A DNA stretch of 64,000 bases from Nemertoderma westbladi (taxonomy: Eukaryota > Xenacoelomorpha > Nemertodermatida > Nemertodermatidae). The position numbers and the translations under genes are program-made. Location of the stretch: contig JAUCBJ010007200.1 in NCBI GenBank assembly GCA_032718475.1, positions 160,080-224,079 of the forward strand. Direction: 5' to 3'. The notes beneath the pieces are model-generated. The model was not told the origin of the DNA. It saw only the letters and a list, made by a program, of their open reading frames with translations, and did not search any database. Numbering within the stretch: the first letter of the stretch is position 1; every line of letters begins with the position of its first letter. Below are positions 1 to 8,694 of the stretch, piece by piece.

Positions 1-255
1 CGACGGCTGGGCCGTCAACCACCCCCCAGTCTTGTTTGTCACAGTTCGGGTGACAGTTCTCCGACGATCAGCTGGCATGTCAGCCAAAGCTGACTGCTGC
101 CTCGCCTTGTATAATGTGTCCTGCTCTTCTCGCGACTCCTTCAGGACCTGCTTGAGGCGCGAGATGTGGTTTGCTATGTGAAGGGGCCGGCCGGACTGTA
201 TCGCCTCAGAAACTAAAGAGGTGCCGTCCGTGGATGCTGTCCGTGCGGGGGCCCT
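1..255 (-). pseudogene. Open frame running off the window edge, possible LINE-related fragment
   Basis: The minus strand is open for 85 codons from a TAG at 256-258 to the window edge. The translation is hydrophilic, with a helical part (NHISRLKQVLKES) and a basic stretch ending in NKTGGWLTAQPS. The last motif resembles, from memory, a segment of proteins encoded by metazoan non-LTR retroelements, but I cannot assign a domain. There is no start codon context and no clear splice acceptor before the AGG that follows the TAG, so a host exon is possible but less likely. It may be unrelated to the EGF exon upstream on the same strand. Function not assigned. Confidence 0.35.
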
Positions 256-480
256 CTAAAGTCGTGGTTGTCTAACATCATATAATTATATATTTACAGG
301 GGCATTTTCTGACTTTTTCCGGCTTTTGTTTAAAAATCTGATCATTTATCAGTACATACCGGTGTAGGTGCTAATTTCGGTAGGGTCCATTGCCTGTTTT
401 ATTGTTTTCAAAATTAGTCATGATAGATAAAAATATTTAAATTGGGTGAAAGAAAGATAATTTTTCAGTTACATTTATGT
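256..480. other. Non-coding stretch, probable intron
   Basis: AT-rich sequence between the open frame at the window edge and the donor site of the EGF exon. I see no gene, RNA or clear repeat in it. If the EGF exon is real this is intronic sequence of that gene. Confidence 0.4.
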
Positions 481-486
481 ACTCAC

Positions 487-600
487 CAACACAAGCACCT
501 CCATTGGTAACATAGCCTTCGTCACATTGACATTGAGCTGACCCATCGACACTGCTACAGCTTCCGTGTCCACCGCAGTCATTGTTAAGGCATGGGTCGG
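487..600 (-). CDS. Internal exon encoding one EGF-like domain (host gene, partial)
   Basis: Read on the minus strand, 114 bases encode a complete EGF-like module. Six cysteines are spaced C-x4-C-x5-C-x8-C-x-C-x10-C, which fits the EGF consensus (C4 and C5 one residue apart). It starts with an Asp-Pro-Cys and has the usual Gly-Tyr before the last cysteine. The exon is preceded by a T-rich tract and AG (601-602) and followed by GTGAGT (481-486). Both boundaries fall after the first codon base, so the exon is symmetrical phase 1-1, the usual arrangement of shuffled extracellular EGF modules. EGF modules act in secreted or membrane proteins, in protein binding or calcium binding; no full calcium-binding motif is clear. 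Neighbouring exons are not visible in the window, so the parent gene is unknown. This is the only convincing host coding sequence. Confidence 0.85.
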
Positions 601-602
601 CT

Positions 603-763
603 AAAAAATAATTGATAATTAAGTACTACCGGTGGTAAAATTCCGCGCGAGAAAATAATTTTGTTGCTCAAATAAAAAGCAATACCTTACAATAAACATA
701 ATGTATAAAATAATTTATCAAGTTATAATTTTTATAATAATTTTAATATAATTAATAATAATA
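603..763. other. AT-rich sequence without recognised feature
   Basis: Upstream (minus strand) of the EGF exon; AT-rich, with the branch/pyrimidine region next to the acceptor at 601-610. Nothing else recognised. Confidence 0.3.
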
Positions 764-961
764 ATCTTATTCGATAAACAGTATTTGAAAAAGGAGCATT
801 CTTTGTTACTAATTTCAATTAAGCGAAATTCAGCTATTCTGTCATGAATAGAATACTGAGTGACATGAGTGATACATGAGTGACAGAATAGCTGAATTTC
901 AGTCAATTGAAATTAGTAACAAAGAGTGCTCCTTTTTCAAATACTGTTTATCGAATAAGAT
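764..961. repeat. Long inverted repeat (hairpin), 81-bp arms, 36-bp loop
   Basis: Left arm 764-844 and right arm 881-961 are reverse complements over 81 bases with only about four mismatches; weaker AT-rich complementarity continues outward to about 740 and 985. The loop (845-880) contains repeated TGA(C/T)A(T/C)GAGT-like words. This is the form of a foldback element or MITE. No flanking target duplication is clear. If transcribed it would form a long RNA duplex. Confidence 0.8.
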
Positions 962-1619
962 CATTATTATTTATTATATTTATAATACTGGAGGTTATTG
1001 AGAGACATTGGCTTGGATTGACTTGGTGTGATTTGAGACTTTTGTTAATTCTTGTTAGTAATTGAGGATTCTTGTCAGATCTTGGCAAGGATGTTTATGG
1101 CGGGGCTTCGTTCGTGTGACACACACGAATTCAGAATACAGAACTGCCTAACATTATTTTATGTTATAATGTTATGAGGCCAGATAGTGGCGCACACATT
1201 GACTGCAAGTGAAAATAGTGAGTGATCTTCACCCCAAATTGACCACAAGTGAAATAAATTCTAGTTTATTGTATTATTGGTTAGAAAGCAATCGAACAGC
1301 CACTGTAACCTGCTACTTTCCCTTAATGTTTAAAGTAAATCAAATTAATTTTTCAAACCCACTAATCACGTGTGGAGTCATTTTGAGCCACTGACTTTGT
1401 GCTGTTTGATCGAAGCCTAAATTCGACAATTTCCCTAGCAACGTTTCATAATTAACCGAATTAGAAGCTTTACTTACTGTATGTCTAAAAAACCTACTGC
1501 TACTTATGAATTCAGTGCAGCTTTCCAGCATTCACTGAGGTACAGTATCTCTACACTACAGTATCTATGGTTGAATAACCTGCGCAGAAACCGAATTGGC
1601 GAGGGAATAGTAGTTTATT
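962..1619. other. Unassigned sequence
   Basis: No open frame beyond chance length, no RNA gene and no strong repeat seen. Short open frames here have no domain character. Confidence 0.3.
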
Positions 1620-1723
1620 GTGGGGCGAGCCACGAAGTTGGCGGAGCCTTAGCGAATTGACACTGTTAGGGGTGGGGCGAGCCACGAAGTTGGCGGAGCC
1701 TTAGCGAATTGACACTGTTAGGG
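1620..1723. repeat. 52-bp direct repeat, two copies
   Basis: A unit beginning GTGGGGCGAGCCACGAAG and ending GACACTGTTAGG occurs twice head to tail, at 1620 and 1672, essentially identical. It contains a GGCGAGCC-type palindromic core. It directly precedes the GTC microsatellite. Confidence 0.8.
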
Positions 1724-1745
1724 GGTGGGTCAATTTATGCAAATA

Positions 1746-1763
1746 GTTGTCGTCGTCGTCGTT

Positions 1764-1808
<45 letters not shown>

Positions 1809-1829
1809 GTCGTCGTCGTCGTCGTCGTT
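1746..1829. repeat. (GTC)n microsatellite
   Basis: About 28 GTC/GTT triplets with a few GTT interruptions. The same short GTC run recurs at each unit junction of the following satellite, so this block looks like an expanded junction. Confidence 0.95.
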
Positions 1830-2750
1830 ACGATTTTGACATGCTAATAACTTTGTCGGATTTAAAGCTGCCAAGTTGAAAATTTGTAGGTATCAATATG
1901 AGCAAAAGTTGAGATTTTTGAGAGACTTTCAGACACCATCAGTGCAATGGTCTCCCGCTAGAGGGCCACATGTCTAAACATTAAATGCCCTCCCATTTCT
2001 TTGCTTTTAATCCGTTTAAGCTGAAACTTGGCAGATATGTATTAGACCATTAGCTGTGACTTTCAAAGGAGGCGAATCCATCTGCAGTTCTCCAGTCTGC
2101 CGCTAGAGGGCCAAAGGTCTGAAAGTGAAATCGTTGTCGTCGTTACGATTTTGACATGCTAATAACTTTGTCGGATTTAAAGCTGCCAAGTTGAAAATTT
2201 GTAGGTATCAATATGAGCAAACGTTGAGATTTTTGAGAGACTTTCAGACACCATCAGTGCAATAGTCTCCCGCTAGAGGGCCACATGTCTAAACATTAAA
2301 TGCCCTCCCATTTCTTTGCTTTTAATCCGTTTAAGCTGAAACTTGGCAGATATGTATTAGACCATTAGCTGTGACTTTCAAAGGAGGCGAATCCATCTGC
2401 AGTTCTCCAGTCTGCCGCTAGAGGGCCAAAGGTCTGAAAGTGAAATCGTTGTTGTCGTTACGATTTTGACATGCTAATAACTTTGTCGGATTTAAAGCTG
2501 CCAAGTTGAAAATTTGTAGGTATCAATATGAGCTAAAGTTGAGACGTTTGAGAGACTTTCAGACACCATCAGAGCAATAGTCTCCTGCTAGAGGGCCACA
2601 TGTCTAAACGTTAAATGTCCTCCCATTTATTTGCTTTTAATCCATTTATGCTGAAATTTGGCAGATATGTAATAGACCATAGGCTGTGGCTTTGTAGGGA
2701 AACTAATCCTTCCTTCTTCAGTTACCCAGTCTCCCGCTAGAGGGTTAACG
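1830..2750. repeat. 315-bp satellite, three tandem units
   Basis: Units start at 1831, 2146 and 2461 with CGATTTTGACATGC; period 315. The first two are nearly identical, the third diverges after about 2620. Each unit holds two half-units marked by CCGCTAGAGGG, alternately about 145 and 170 bases apart, so the present unit is a dimer of an older repeat. Each unit junction carries a short GTC/GTT run. Confidence 0.9.
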
Positions 2751-3390
2751 TTTTCCGGGAAAATCTTCTCCTATGTTTTTATAATCCTTTCGAGTTGATA
2801 CTTAGCATTAACTCATTTCACGTGCTGCGCGAAGGCCCCACTTCGTGTCTTTAATATACTGTTGTATTTCTAGTGCTATAACATTTTCGAATATTTGATT
2901 TTATATTATTCTATACCTGTATATATCTATTTTATTATATTATTTTATTCTGATTCTATTGTTAGGTCAATTTTTTTAAATTTATTGTCAATATCCGCTA
3001 TGTCATAGATACAGAATTCTCCCAGTATTATACTACTAATATTTTTAATAAAAGCATCCCTGTCAAAATTCTTATGGTCTCTAAAATTCACCCACTTACC
3101 TTGGAAACCCTTGGTACCGGTTTTACAGTAATGTATGAATAGGCAGTAAGCCCTATTCCGGTAGGCCCTTTTTCAATAATACACCAACTCACAGACTGCA
3201 GACGGGGAGACCTCGGTAGTTATCAGCAATAATTATATCAATACTACAAGCAATATACCAAATCAGCCAATCCACACTTTTAACAAATCATGTCTAGTAC
3301 CGGCAACTTCCCCGGTCCATGGAAAGATGTAGGAAAACAAATAATGCAGAAGTAAAAGTAAAGTAAAGTAAATTTTTTCTTCGGCCGCTA
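2751..3390. other. Unassigned AT-rich sequence
   Basis: No gene or repeat recognised, except a short AGTAA/AAGTAA run near 3350-3375 that could belong to the tail of the adjacent SINE. Confidence 0.3.
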
Positions 3391-3394
3391 GGCA

Positions 3395-3638
3395 GGCCAG
3401 GGATCACGCACAAAGTCTGACGACTTATTTCCAGTGCGGTCCCCCCAGAACTTTACTCCCCAGAGCGCCAGAGGAAACTCCAGTACTCATTTAGCTACCA
3501 CTTAAGGATGCAAAGCAGAGATGCGCCCTGGCTGGTCCCTTTAAAGCATTCGTGCCGAAACGAAAACTGCCCTGGCCCATGTGAGGATCGAACCCACGAC
3601 CTACGGGAGATGTGAATTCAATGCAACCACTACACCAA
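3395..3638 (-). mobile_element. tRNA-derived SINE, minus strand
   Basis: The reverse complement of 3573-3638 looks like a tRNA: an A-box-like TTGGTGTAGTGGTTGC (3623-3638) and a B box GGTTCGATCC (3585-3594), 30-35 bases apart as in RNA polymerase III promoters. It is not a functional tRNA; no clean cloverleaf and no anticodon assignment. A tRNA-unrelated body follows on the minus strand to about 3395, with an A/T-rich end near 3340-3395. The head abuts an inverted fragment of a LINE ORF1 (3639-3834) without spacer. Confidence 0.75.
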
Positions 3639-3834
3639 GGTTGGACAATCCTCTTCCCTGATCCTGGTGTTATTTGATGATTCTTGGCGTTTCTGGGGTT
3701 TCTTCCCCAGGTGGTGGAACACATCGACATGAGAGAAAGGAATTAGTAGCTTGTTGGTTAACTCTTCAATTACACCGCGAATTTCCTCCGCAGTTGTCTC
3801 GGTTTCCAGGACGCCGTGGATTAGAATATTATGA
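3639..3834 (-). repeat. Inverted copy of LINE ORF1 segment (left arm)
   Basis: These 196 bases are the reverse complement of 4004-4199 with only a few mismatches (for example in GGCGTCC against GACGCC contexts). The homology ends exactly where the SINE head begins, at 3638/3639. With the right arm it makes a 196-bp-arm hairpin around a 169-base spacer that contains the start of the ORF1 frame. Confidence 0.85.
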
Positions 3835-4721
3835 AACTGGAAATGCTAAACTGTCATGACGAGATTAAGTCTGACATGAAGGATATGAAAACACAAATAA
3901 ACTCCATCACAAATATTAAATCAGAGTTAACCGCAATTGCATCAGAAAACCAACTTCCGGTACTGAAATCCCAAAACGACGCTTTGGACCAGTATACAAG
4001 GCGTCATAATATTCTAATCCATGGCGTCCCGGAAACCGAGACAACTGCGGAGGGAATTCGCGGTGTAATTGAAGAGTTAACCAACAAGCTACTAATTCCT
4101 TTCTCTCATGTCGATGTGTTCCACCACCTGGGAAAGAAACCCCAGAAACGCCAAGAATCATCAAATAACACCAGGATCAGGGAAGAGGATTGTCCAACCG
4201 CATCCGGTTCTATTTCAGGAACATCCTTGCAACGCGAAAAGTCACGACCGATACTAATTCGATTCCTTGGTCACCAGAGTCGCATTACCACACTGAAAAA
4301 TAAAGAAAAGATAAGCCCACAATATGTAACTGAACATCTCACCCAAAACCGATCTAATCTTGTTAGAGAACTGCGTCTACGGAAATCGCGGAAGGAAATA
4401 TTTGTGTTCAACGTCTTCAACGGTGATATCTACGTGAAAATCCGAGACCACGATTTATCCCGGAGGATTGCAAGCACAGTCGACCTAAAGGCCCTGCTGA
4501 CTCTTTTAACCACTGCCCATTCCGACTCTGTTTCTCAGCCTAAGTTACCCTGCGAACCGGGTCGATATCCGTCTCTACCTCGCGACAACCGTCGATCGTC
4601 TCATCATGAGTCGCGCACTCAAAACACTTACGAAGTTCTGAGTTCCAGAATAAATGACGCTGTTACTTACCGTCACGCTACTTTACACACGTTACTTACC
4701 TACGCCGTTAGTTACTGCTAG
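3831..4721 (+). CDS. LINE ORF1 protein (L1-type ORF1p-like RNA-binding protein)
   Basis: A 296-residue frame. The first 60 residues are hydrophilic and heptad-like (coiled coil). Then comes an RRM-like region with NILIHGVPE, a following acidic-basic stretch (HHLGKKPQK) and RPILIRFL, and then a C-terminal segment (RELRLRKSRKEIFVFN, DIYVKIRD). This order (coiled coil, RRM, C-terminal domain) is that of the L1-superfamily ORF1 protein, which coats LINE RNA as a nucleic-acid chaperone. The codons between the two RRM strands include a serine-rich insert. The apparent ATG lies in the last bases of the inverted left arm, so the native start is probably lost. No endonuclease/reverse transcriptase frame follows; a tandem array begins about 110 bases downstream. 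Probably a dead fragment. Confidence 0.65.
   Translation: MKLEMLNCHDEIKSDMKDMKTQINSITNIKSELTAIASENQLPVLKSQNDALDQYTRRHNILIHGVPETETTAEGIRGVIEELTNKLLIPFSHVDVFHHLGKKPQKRQESSNNTRIREEDCPTASGSISGTSLQREKSRPILIRFLGHQSRITTLKNKEKISPQYVTEHLTQNRSNLVRELRLRKSRKEIFVFNVFNGDIYVKIRDHDLSRRIASTVDLKALLTLLTTAHSDSVSQPKLPCEPGRYPSLPRDNRRSSHHESRTQNTYEVLSSRINDAVTYRHATLHTLLTYAVSYC
4004..4199 (+). repeat. Right arm of the ORF1 inverted repeat
   Basis: Reverse complement of 3639-3834. This arm lies inside the ORF1 reading frame and is the likely source copy. Confidence 0.85.
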
Positions 4722-4832
4722 TACTAGACTTATTTACCACTTATCCTATGTCAGTCAGTATGAACAATAGTACCATTTCAACAGTATTGTATTCCACCTG
4801 TGTCAGATACACTATTAGCTATGATATCTTTT

Positions 4833-5435
4833 ATGGGGGAATATTGAACAGTTATTACGGTTTAGAGGTATCGAACTCAACTGTCAGATACACTATTACT
4901 GTATTAGGTATATATTTTTTATCTTTTTTTGTTATATTGATCAGTTACTACAGTTCAGAAGTATTCAACTGTCAGATACGATATATTATTAGGTATATAT
5001 TTTTTATTTTTTTTTTGGGGTATATTGATCAGTTATTACAGTTCAGAAGTATTGAACTGCCAGATACGATATATTATTAGGTATATATTTTTTATTTTTT
5101 TTGGGTATATTGATCAGTTATTACAGTTCAGAAGTATTGAACTGTCAGATACGATATATTATTAGGTATATATTTTTTATTTTTTTTTGGGTATATTGAT
5201 CAGTTATTACAGTTCAGAAGTATTGAACTGTCAGATACGATATATTATTAGGTATATATTTTTTATTTTTTTGGGTATATTGATCAGTTATTACAGTTCA
5301 GAAGTATTGAACTGTCAGATACGATATATTATTAGGTATATATTTTTTATTTTTTTTGGGTATATTGATCAGTTATTACAGTTCAGAAGTATTGAACTGT
5401 CAGATACGATATATTATTAGGTATATATTTTTTTT
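4833..5435. repeat. 84-88 bp tandem repeat, about seven units
   Basis: The marker TATATTGATCAGTTA occurs at 4933, 5021, 5106, 5192, 5276 and 5361 (spacing 88, 85, 86, 84, 85), with one diverged unit before at about 4833. Length differences come from the T run in each unit. Each unit carries the small palindrome CAGTTCA-N7-TGAACTG. Confidence 0.95.
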
Positions 5436-5832
5436 ATTGAAAATATTGAACTTCTAGGTTGGAGTCCCATAGCACTATCAGGTGATTTATCAGGTAATAA
5501 GTGCCAGTTTAATCAAATCAAGCTGAGAAATCCGTGTCTATAATATATACTTGCAAAATTCATTCATGTTAATTGCTTCTGTGGGTATTTTTTTGCTGTA
5601 CGTATATTAGAAGGTATTATAATATTTAATGCTCTTCTCGGGTCTACCGGTGCCGGGTATTTAACGTACGACATCGGGTATTTGGGAATTCTACCAAATA
5701 CTTACCAATCTCCATTTATTAGCTAAATAACTTGTGTTTTAGAACTAGTAAATATTAAGCTTCTACTCCCCGGGGTTACAGTAGTTCCGATATCCGACAC
5801 ACCTAGCCATCCTGCCCCCTGCTCTGTCTCTA
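5436..5832. other. Unassigned sequence
   Basis: AT-rich with ACCGGT and GGGTATTT words; no gene or strong repeat seen. Confidence 0.3.
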
Positions 5833-6138
5833 ATGACCCGATCCTGTGACCTTTGCTACGTGTCTCTGAGTGATCCCTTCAACTCATTTTCTTGCGATAT
5901 ATGTGGGCTTGACTACCACTACCAGTGCTGAACATGTCTAAACCGCATAGACTTTACAACGGTGTATCAGCGCTGCCCTTCTATTGATTTTTACTGTATA
6001 TATTGTTCCAAAGAGATCTTCCCTTTTTTTGATGTTCCAAACGAAGACGACGATATTTTTCAAAATGATGGTAATTTTGTAAGCGCCCCAACCTCGGACC
6101 CCCTTATGTTTGACAATGTAGACCCTCATTCCAATCTT
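5833..6138 (+). pseudogene. PHD-finger LINE protein remnant
   Basis: One frame from the ATG at 5833 reads through a single TGA (5929-5931) and codes a zinc finger with PHD spacing: C-x2-C-x12-C-x2-C-x4-H-x2-C, then C-x2-C after about 22 positions, preceded by FY where PHD fingers carry an aromatic. It is followed by KEIFPF and an acidic run. PHD fingers followed by an IFPF-type segment are found in metazoan LINE proteins ahead of the endonuclease, so I infer a LINE remnant. The frame is cut at 6140 by the BEL LTR. The TGA replaces a residue just after the HxxC pair, so the copy is dead. Confidence 0.55.
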
Positions 6139-6140
6139 GT

Positions 6141-7256
6141 TGTTCGCGCTTTCAGACCTTTAGCAGTTTAAGCTGCCAAATTTAGGTGTCTTCTAGGTTA
6201 TAAATCGACTTTAGCCTATGACGAGTATTTGATACACTACATTAGCCGAAGCCAGCCTATGCGCAACCATTCACCCGCTGGATATACCCGGGAGACTGGA
6301 TTCGGAAGCTCTGACCTTATTGCGATGTAGGCCTACTGTATTATTCGATTGATCGTTAATATATAATCTCTGACAAATATTATTCACTTTCGGGAAATAT
6401 TAACAGTTCCTTTAGGACGTGGCGCTCTAAGTATGTAAACAGAGTTATGACTTACACTAAACACAACGGGATGGCTAATGATTCACGTATAAAGCGCATT
6501 CTTTAAGAGATGCTTTGTTATCTATCACACTCATGAACACTACCGCACAATGCTGCACACCGATCTGCCGACCTTCACTAATTTTAATCATATATAAGGA
6601 GAACAGCCACTGACACATGTAGGGCCTATGAATCACTCCAAACCAATATAATGTAAGTCGCAATTGTTATATGTAACCGGTCTCTCTAACCTTCAGTATA
6701 TCAAGAAAATTGGGGTTTTCTGATTATTTATCGATATTCTCCAAATATAACAATATTCCATCAACTGATATAATTAATAACCGACAGTAAATAGCAGTAA
6801 AATAATGCAGTGTTTGGATGAGATATGACAGGCTGATTTGCCAGTTTGGTTTGATAACAGTTATACGTTTCTATGATCAAAGCCTACTAATGTTTGGCTA
6901 AAGTCTGAAACACAGAATAATTCCAAAGCCGGTGTTCTAGGCTTAGGAAAAATACACACTGACTGAATTGCGTGAGTTTCTGTATACAATGTCCAACACA
7001 GAGTGAAAACCACTCTGATTGGTCGACCGAACAAAGAACGAACAAAGAACAAAGAAAAAGTTACACGTGGACACAGCTGATAGATGTCGTCATCTGAGTT
7101 CCGATGTTTAGAGTATTTGAGCTTATTGTGGAGAGAAATGGCTTTTTATGTCCGCTAAAGCATACATGCAGACATAGCGGGCAAAATCGCTTGTTATGTC
7201 CGCTAAAATACCTACTCGGAGAAAAATAGCTTGTTACATCCACAAAAGCTTTTACA
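6141..7256 (-). repeat. BEL/Pao LTR A (3' LTR of copy 1)
   Basis: On the minus strand it begins TGTAAAAG and ends CGCGAACA, giving TG...CA ends. The left edge is where homology with LTRs B and C starts, the right edge where homology with LTR C stops. It is about 94% like LTR B over the left 250 bases but clearly more diverged from about 6840 on. The minus-strand 5' part (7130-7256) holds degenerate repeats of TTATGTCCGCTAAA, like U3 enhancer repeats. Flanked on the left by the PHD LINE remnant. Confidence 0.85.
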
Positions 7257-7266
7257 CCGCTCCCAG
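7257..7266 (-). promoter_or_regulatory. Polypurine tract of BEL copy 1
   Basis: Minus strand CTGGGAGCGG directly abuts the LTR start TGTAAA. The same tract abuts LTR B at 29785-29794. Expected to prime plus-strand DNA synthesis. Confidence 0.65.
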
Positions 7267-7334
7267 AAAATGGGATTTGAGTCTATAAAATATACAAAAT
7301 CACAGTTTCTAAAATATAAAAATACTCTAAACAG

Positions 7335-7483
7335 TTAGTCTTTCTTGCGCGGACGGCATTTACGCAGTTTTTTGAGGCTAGCAAGAGTCCTTTTCTCTTT
7401 GGGGCGAGCCACTTTACTAGGAGGGCTATAACTCCTGGGTAAAGGGTGCAATACAATTGCATCGGAAGGTTTAGGGTTATGGT
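7335..7483 (-). pseudogene. 3' end of accessory gene Z, BEL copy 1 (truncated)
   Basis: This matches the last 45-50 codons of Z in copy 2 (29863-30010), including the basic lysine/arginine-rich end (KRTLASLKKLRK) and the stop. The match breaks near 7483, and the rest of Z (about 500 codons) is absent from copy 1. So copy 1 carries a large deletion whose inner edge joins Z's tail to sequence downstream of Y. Confidence 0.75.
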
Positions 7484-7489
7484 CGATGT

Positions 7490-8247
7490 CTCGTCCATTT
7501 CGATATGCTTCTCCTCGAGCTGATTTTCCTCCGCTTATCGTTGGATGCGTTCGTCCAAAAACTCTTGCAGAGAATAGGGTCGTCCAAGTTTGATATCTTC
7601 TTAGAGATTCTGGATTTCCTGATCGAACTGAGATAAAGCTAATTCGTTTACCGCTTTGACTTGCTGCTGCAATTTACGTTTCTCTAAACAATTATAGGTT
7701 CCTTTTCCGATCTTTTGACGAATAGTGTCCAACACGTTTCGTACAACTCTCTCCTCCGCCTTGGTGACAGGTTGTATTGGGTTAAACCGGGACGCTGATA
7801 CGGTTGAATGACGATATTAGATGTCCGCGTCCCAATCCGGCTAGGTAAGATGGGCGAATATTTAGGGAGCCCACAACTGGAGTGCCACCGACTAACTGTT
7901 CGGGTAACACTAGATCTTTGAACAGTGAGTACAGTTCGGGAGGATCCGTGATACTATTAGGATCAAGAGTCTGAAGTCTAACTAGGGAATGAGGAGGTCT
8001 GACCGAGTATTCCGGAACTCTGATCATAGGTTTATTTAAGGATCGTTTGAATCGAATGAGCGTAGGTGATACATCGAACAAGTTTCGCTCGAAACTCCCG
8101 TAAATATAGCGAGTAAAACCGTGTTTAAAGCAACGTCTCTACGGATGTTTATGTCTTTCCGTTTGTTGGTTGGGTCTTGGGCATTCATCGCAATAATACC
8201 AAAGACGCACGTCTTGTAGGGGAAACGCGGGTGATATTTATTTGGTT
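7490..8247 (-). pseudogene. Decayed continuation of accessory gene Y, BEL copy 1
   Basis: Downstream of the intact Y start, the minus strand shows coding-like sequence split over frames: a stretch with KYHPRFPYKTCVFGI and QDPTNKRKD, then (8081-7782) LIRFKRSLNKPMIRVPEYS and SLFKDLVLPEQLVGG, then a helical charged segment (KAEERVVRNVLDT, KLQQQVKAVNELA) with two in-frame stops. Taken together Y once extended some 400 codons. No family recognised. The last part looks like a coiled coil. Frameshifts near 8247, 8130 and 7785 and stops near 7600 and 7540 make it a pseudogene. In copy 2 this part is replaced by unrelated sequence. Confidence 0.5.
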
Positions 8248-8694
8248 TTACAATGTTTCTCTCAAGAATTCCAAATATACGTTGGAGTTACCGCGTTTAT
8301 CCGGTTCTTTAATGTCTTCTCTTTCGATTCGATTTCGAATAGAATTTTCGCATTCGATCTTCAGTTTATCGTTCCGATTCCGCTGGGTAGGATATTTAAA
8401 TAGTACCATTTCCCTTTCGGTGTCGACATCGTCCGTATCGTGTAGATCGATAGGATGACCAGTAGTTAAGAAGTCCATATGCGTACCATTACGATGCGTA
8501 TAGCGAGCAGTGAATTTTCGATAGTCCAATTCACGCGTAAGTTGCTCCTGGGACATCGGCGGTTCGATATAACGACCATTGTCCTCCGTAGTAGTTGGAC
8601 TAGCGTCGCTGCGTATCAAGCTATCAACAAACGCTTGCAACGGTAGAGTATATTTCTCCCTGATACCAATATCATCTTCTATCAACTCAGTCAT
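8248..8694 (-). CDS. Accessory protein Y, N-terminal part, BEL copy 1
   Basis: 148 codons, start ATG at 8692-8694. An acidic, hydrophilic start (MTELIEDD) precedes YTLPLQAFVDSLIR and a conserved middle (LTRELDYRKFTARYTHRNG). No signal peptide, no membrane segment and no known motif seen. Copy 2 has the same frame (32834-32448). Over the first 76 codons I count six amino-acid replacements, mostly conservative, against ten synonymous codon changes. That ratio implies purifying selection before the copies inserted, so the frame is real. It lies about 1.7 kb after pol in the same orientation, the place of env in some LTR elements, but it has no envelope features. Function unknown. Confidence 0.6.
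   Translation of the reverse strand: MTELIEDDIGIREKYTLPLQAFVDSLIRSDASPTTTEDNGRYIEPPMSQEQLTRELDYRKFTARYTHRNGTHMDFLTTGHPIDLHDTDDVDTEREMVLFKYPTQRNRNDKLKIECENSIRNRIEREDIKEPDKRGNSNVYLEFLRETL

Noticed and set aside
3573-3638. A genuine tRNA gene
   Set aside because: A and B boxes are present, but the stems do not form a clean cloverleaf and the sequence runs on into a SINE body.
4748-5420. Open frames across the 85-bp repeat (for example 4748-5080 and 5187-5420)
   Set aside because: They arise because the repeat unit lacks stops in one frame; composition is that of the repeat and there is no domain.
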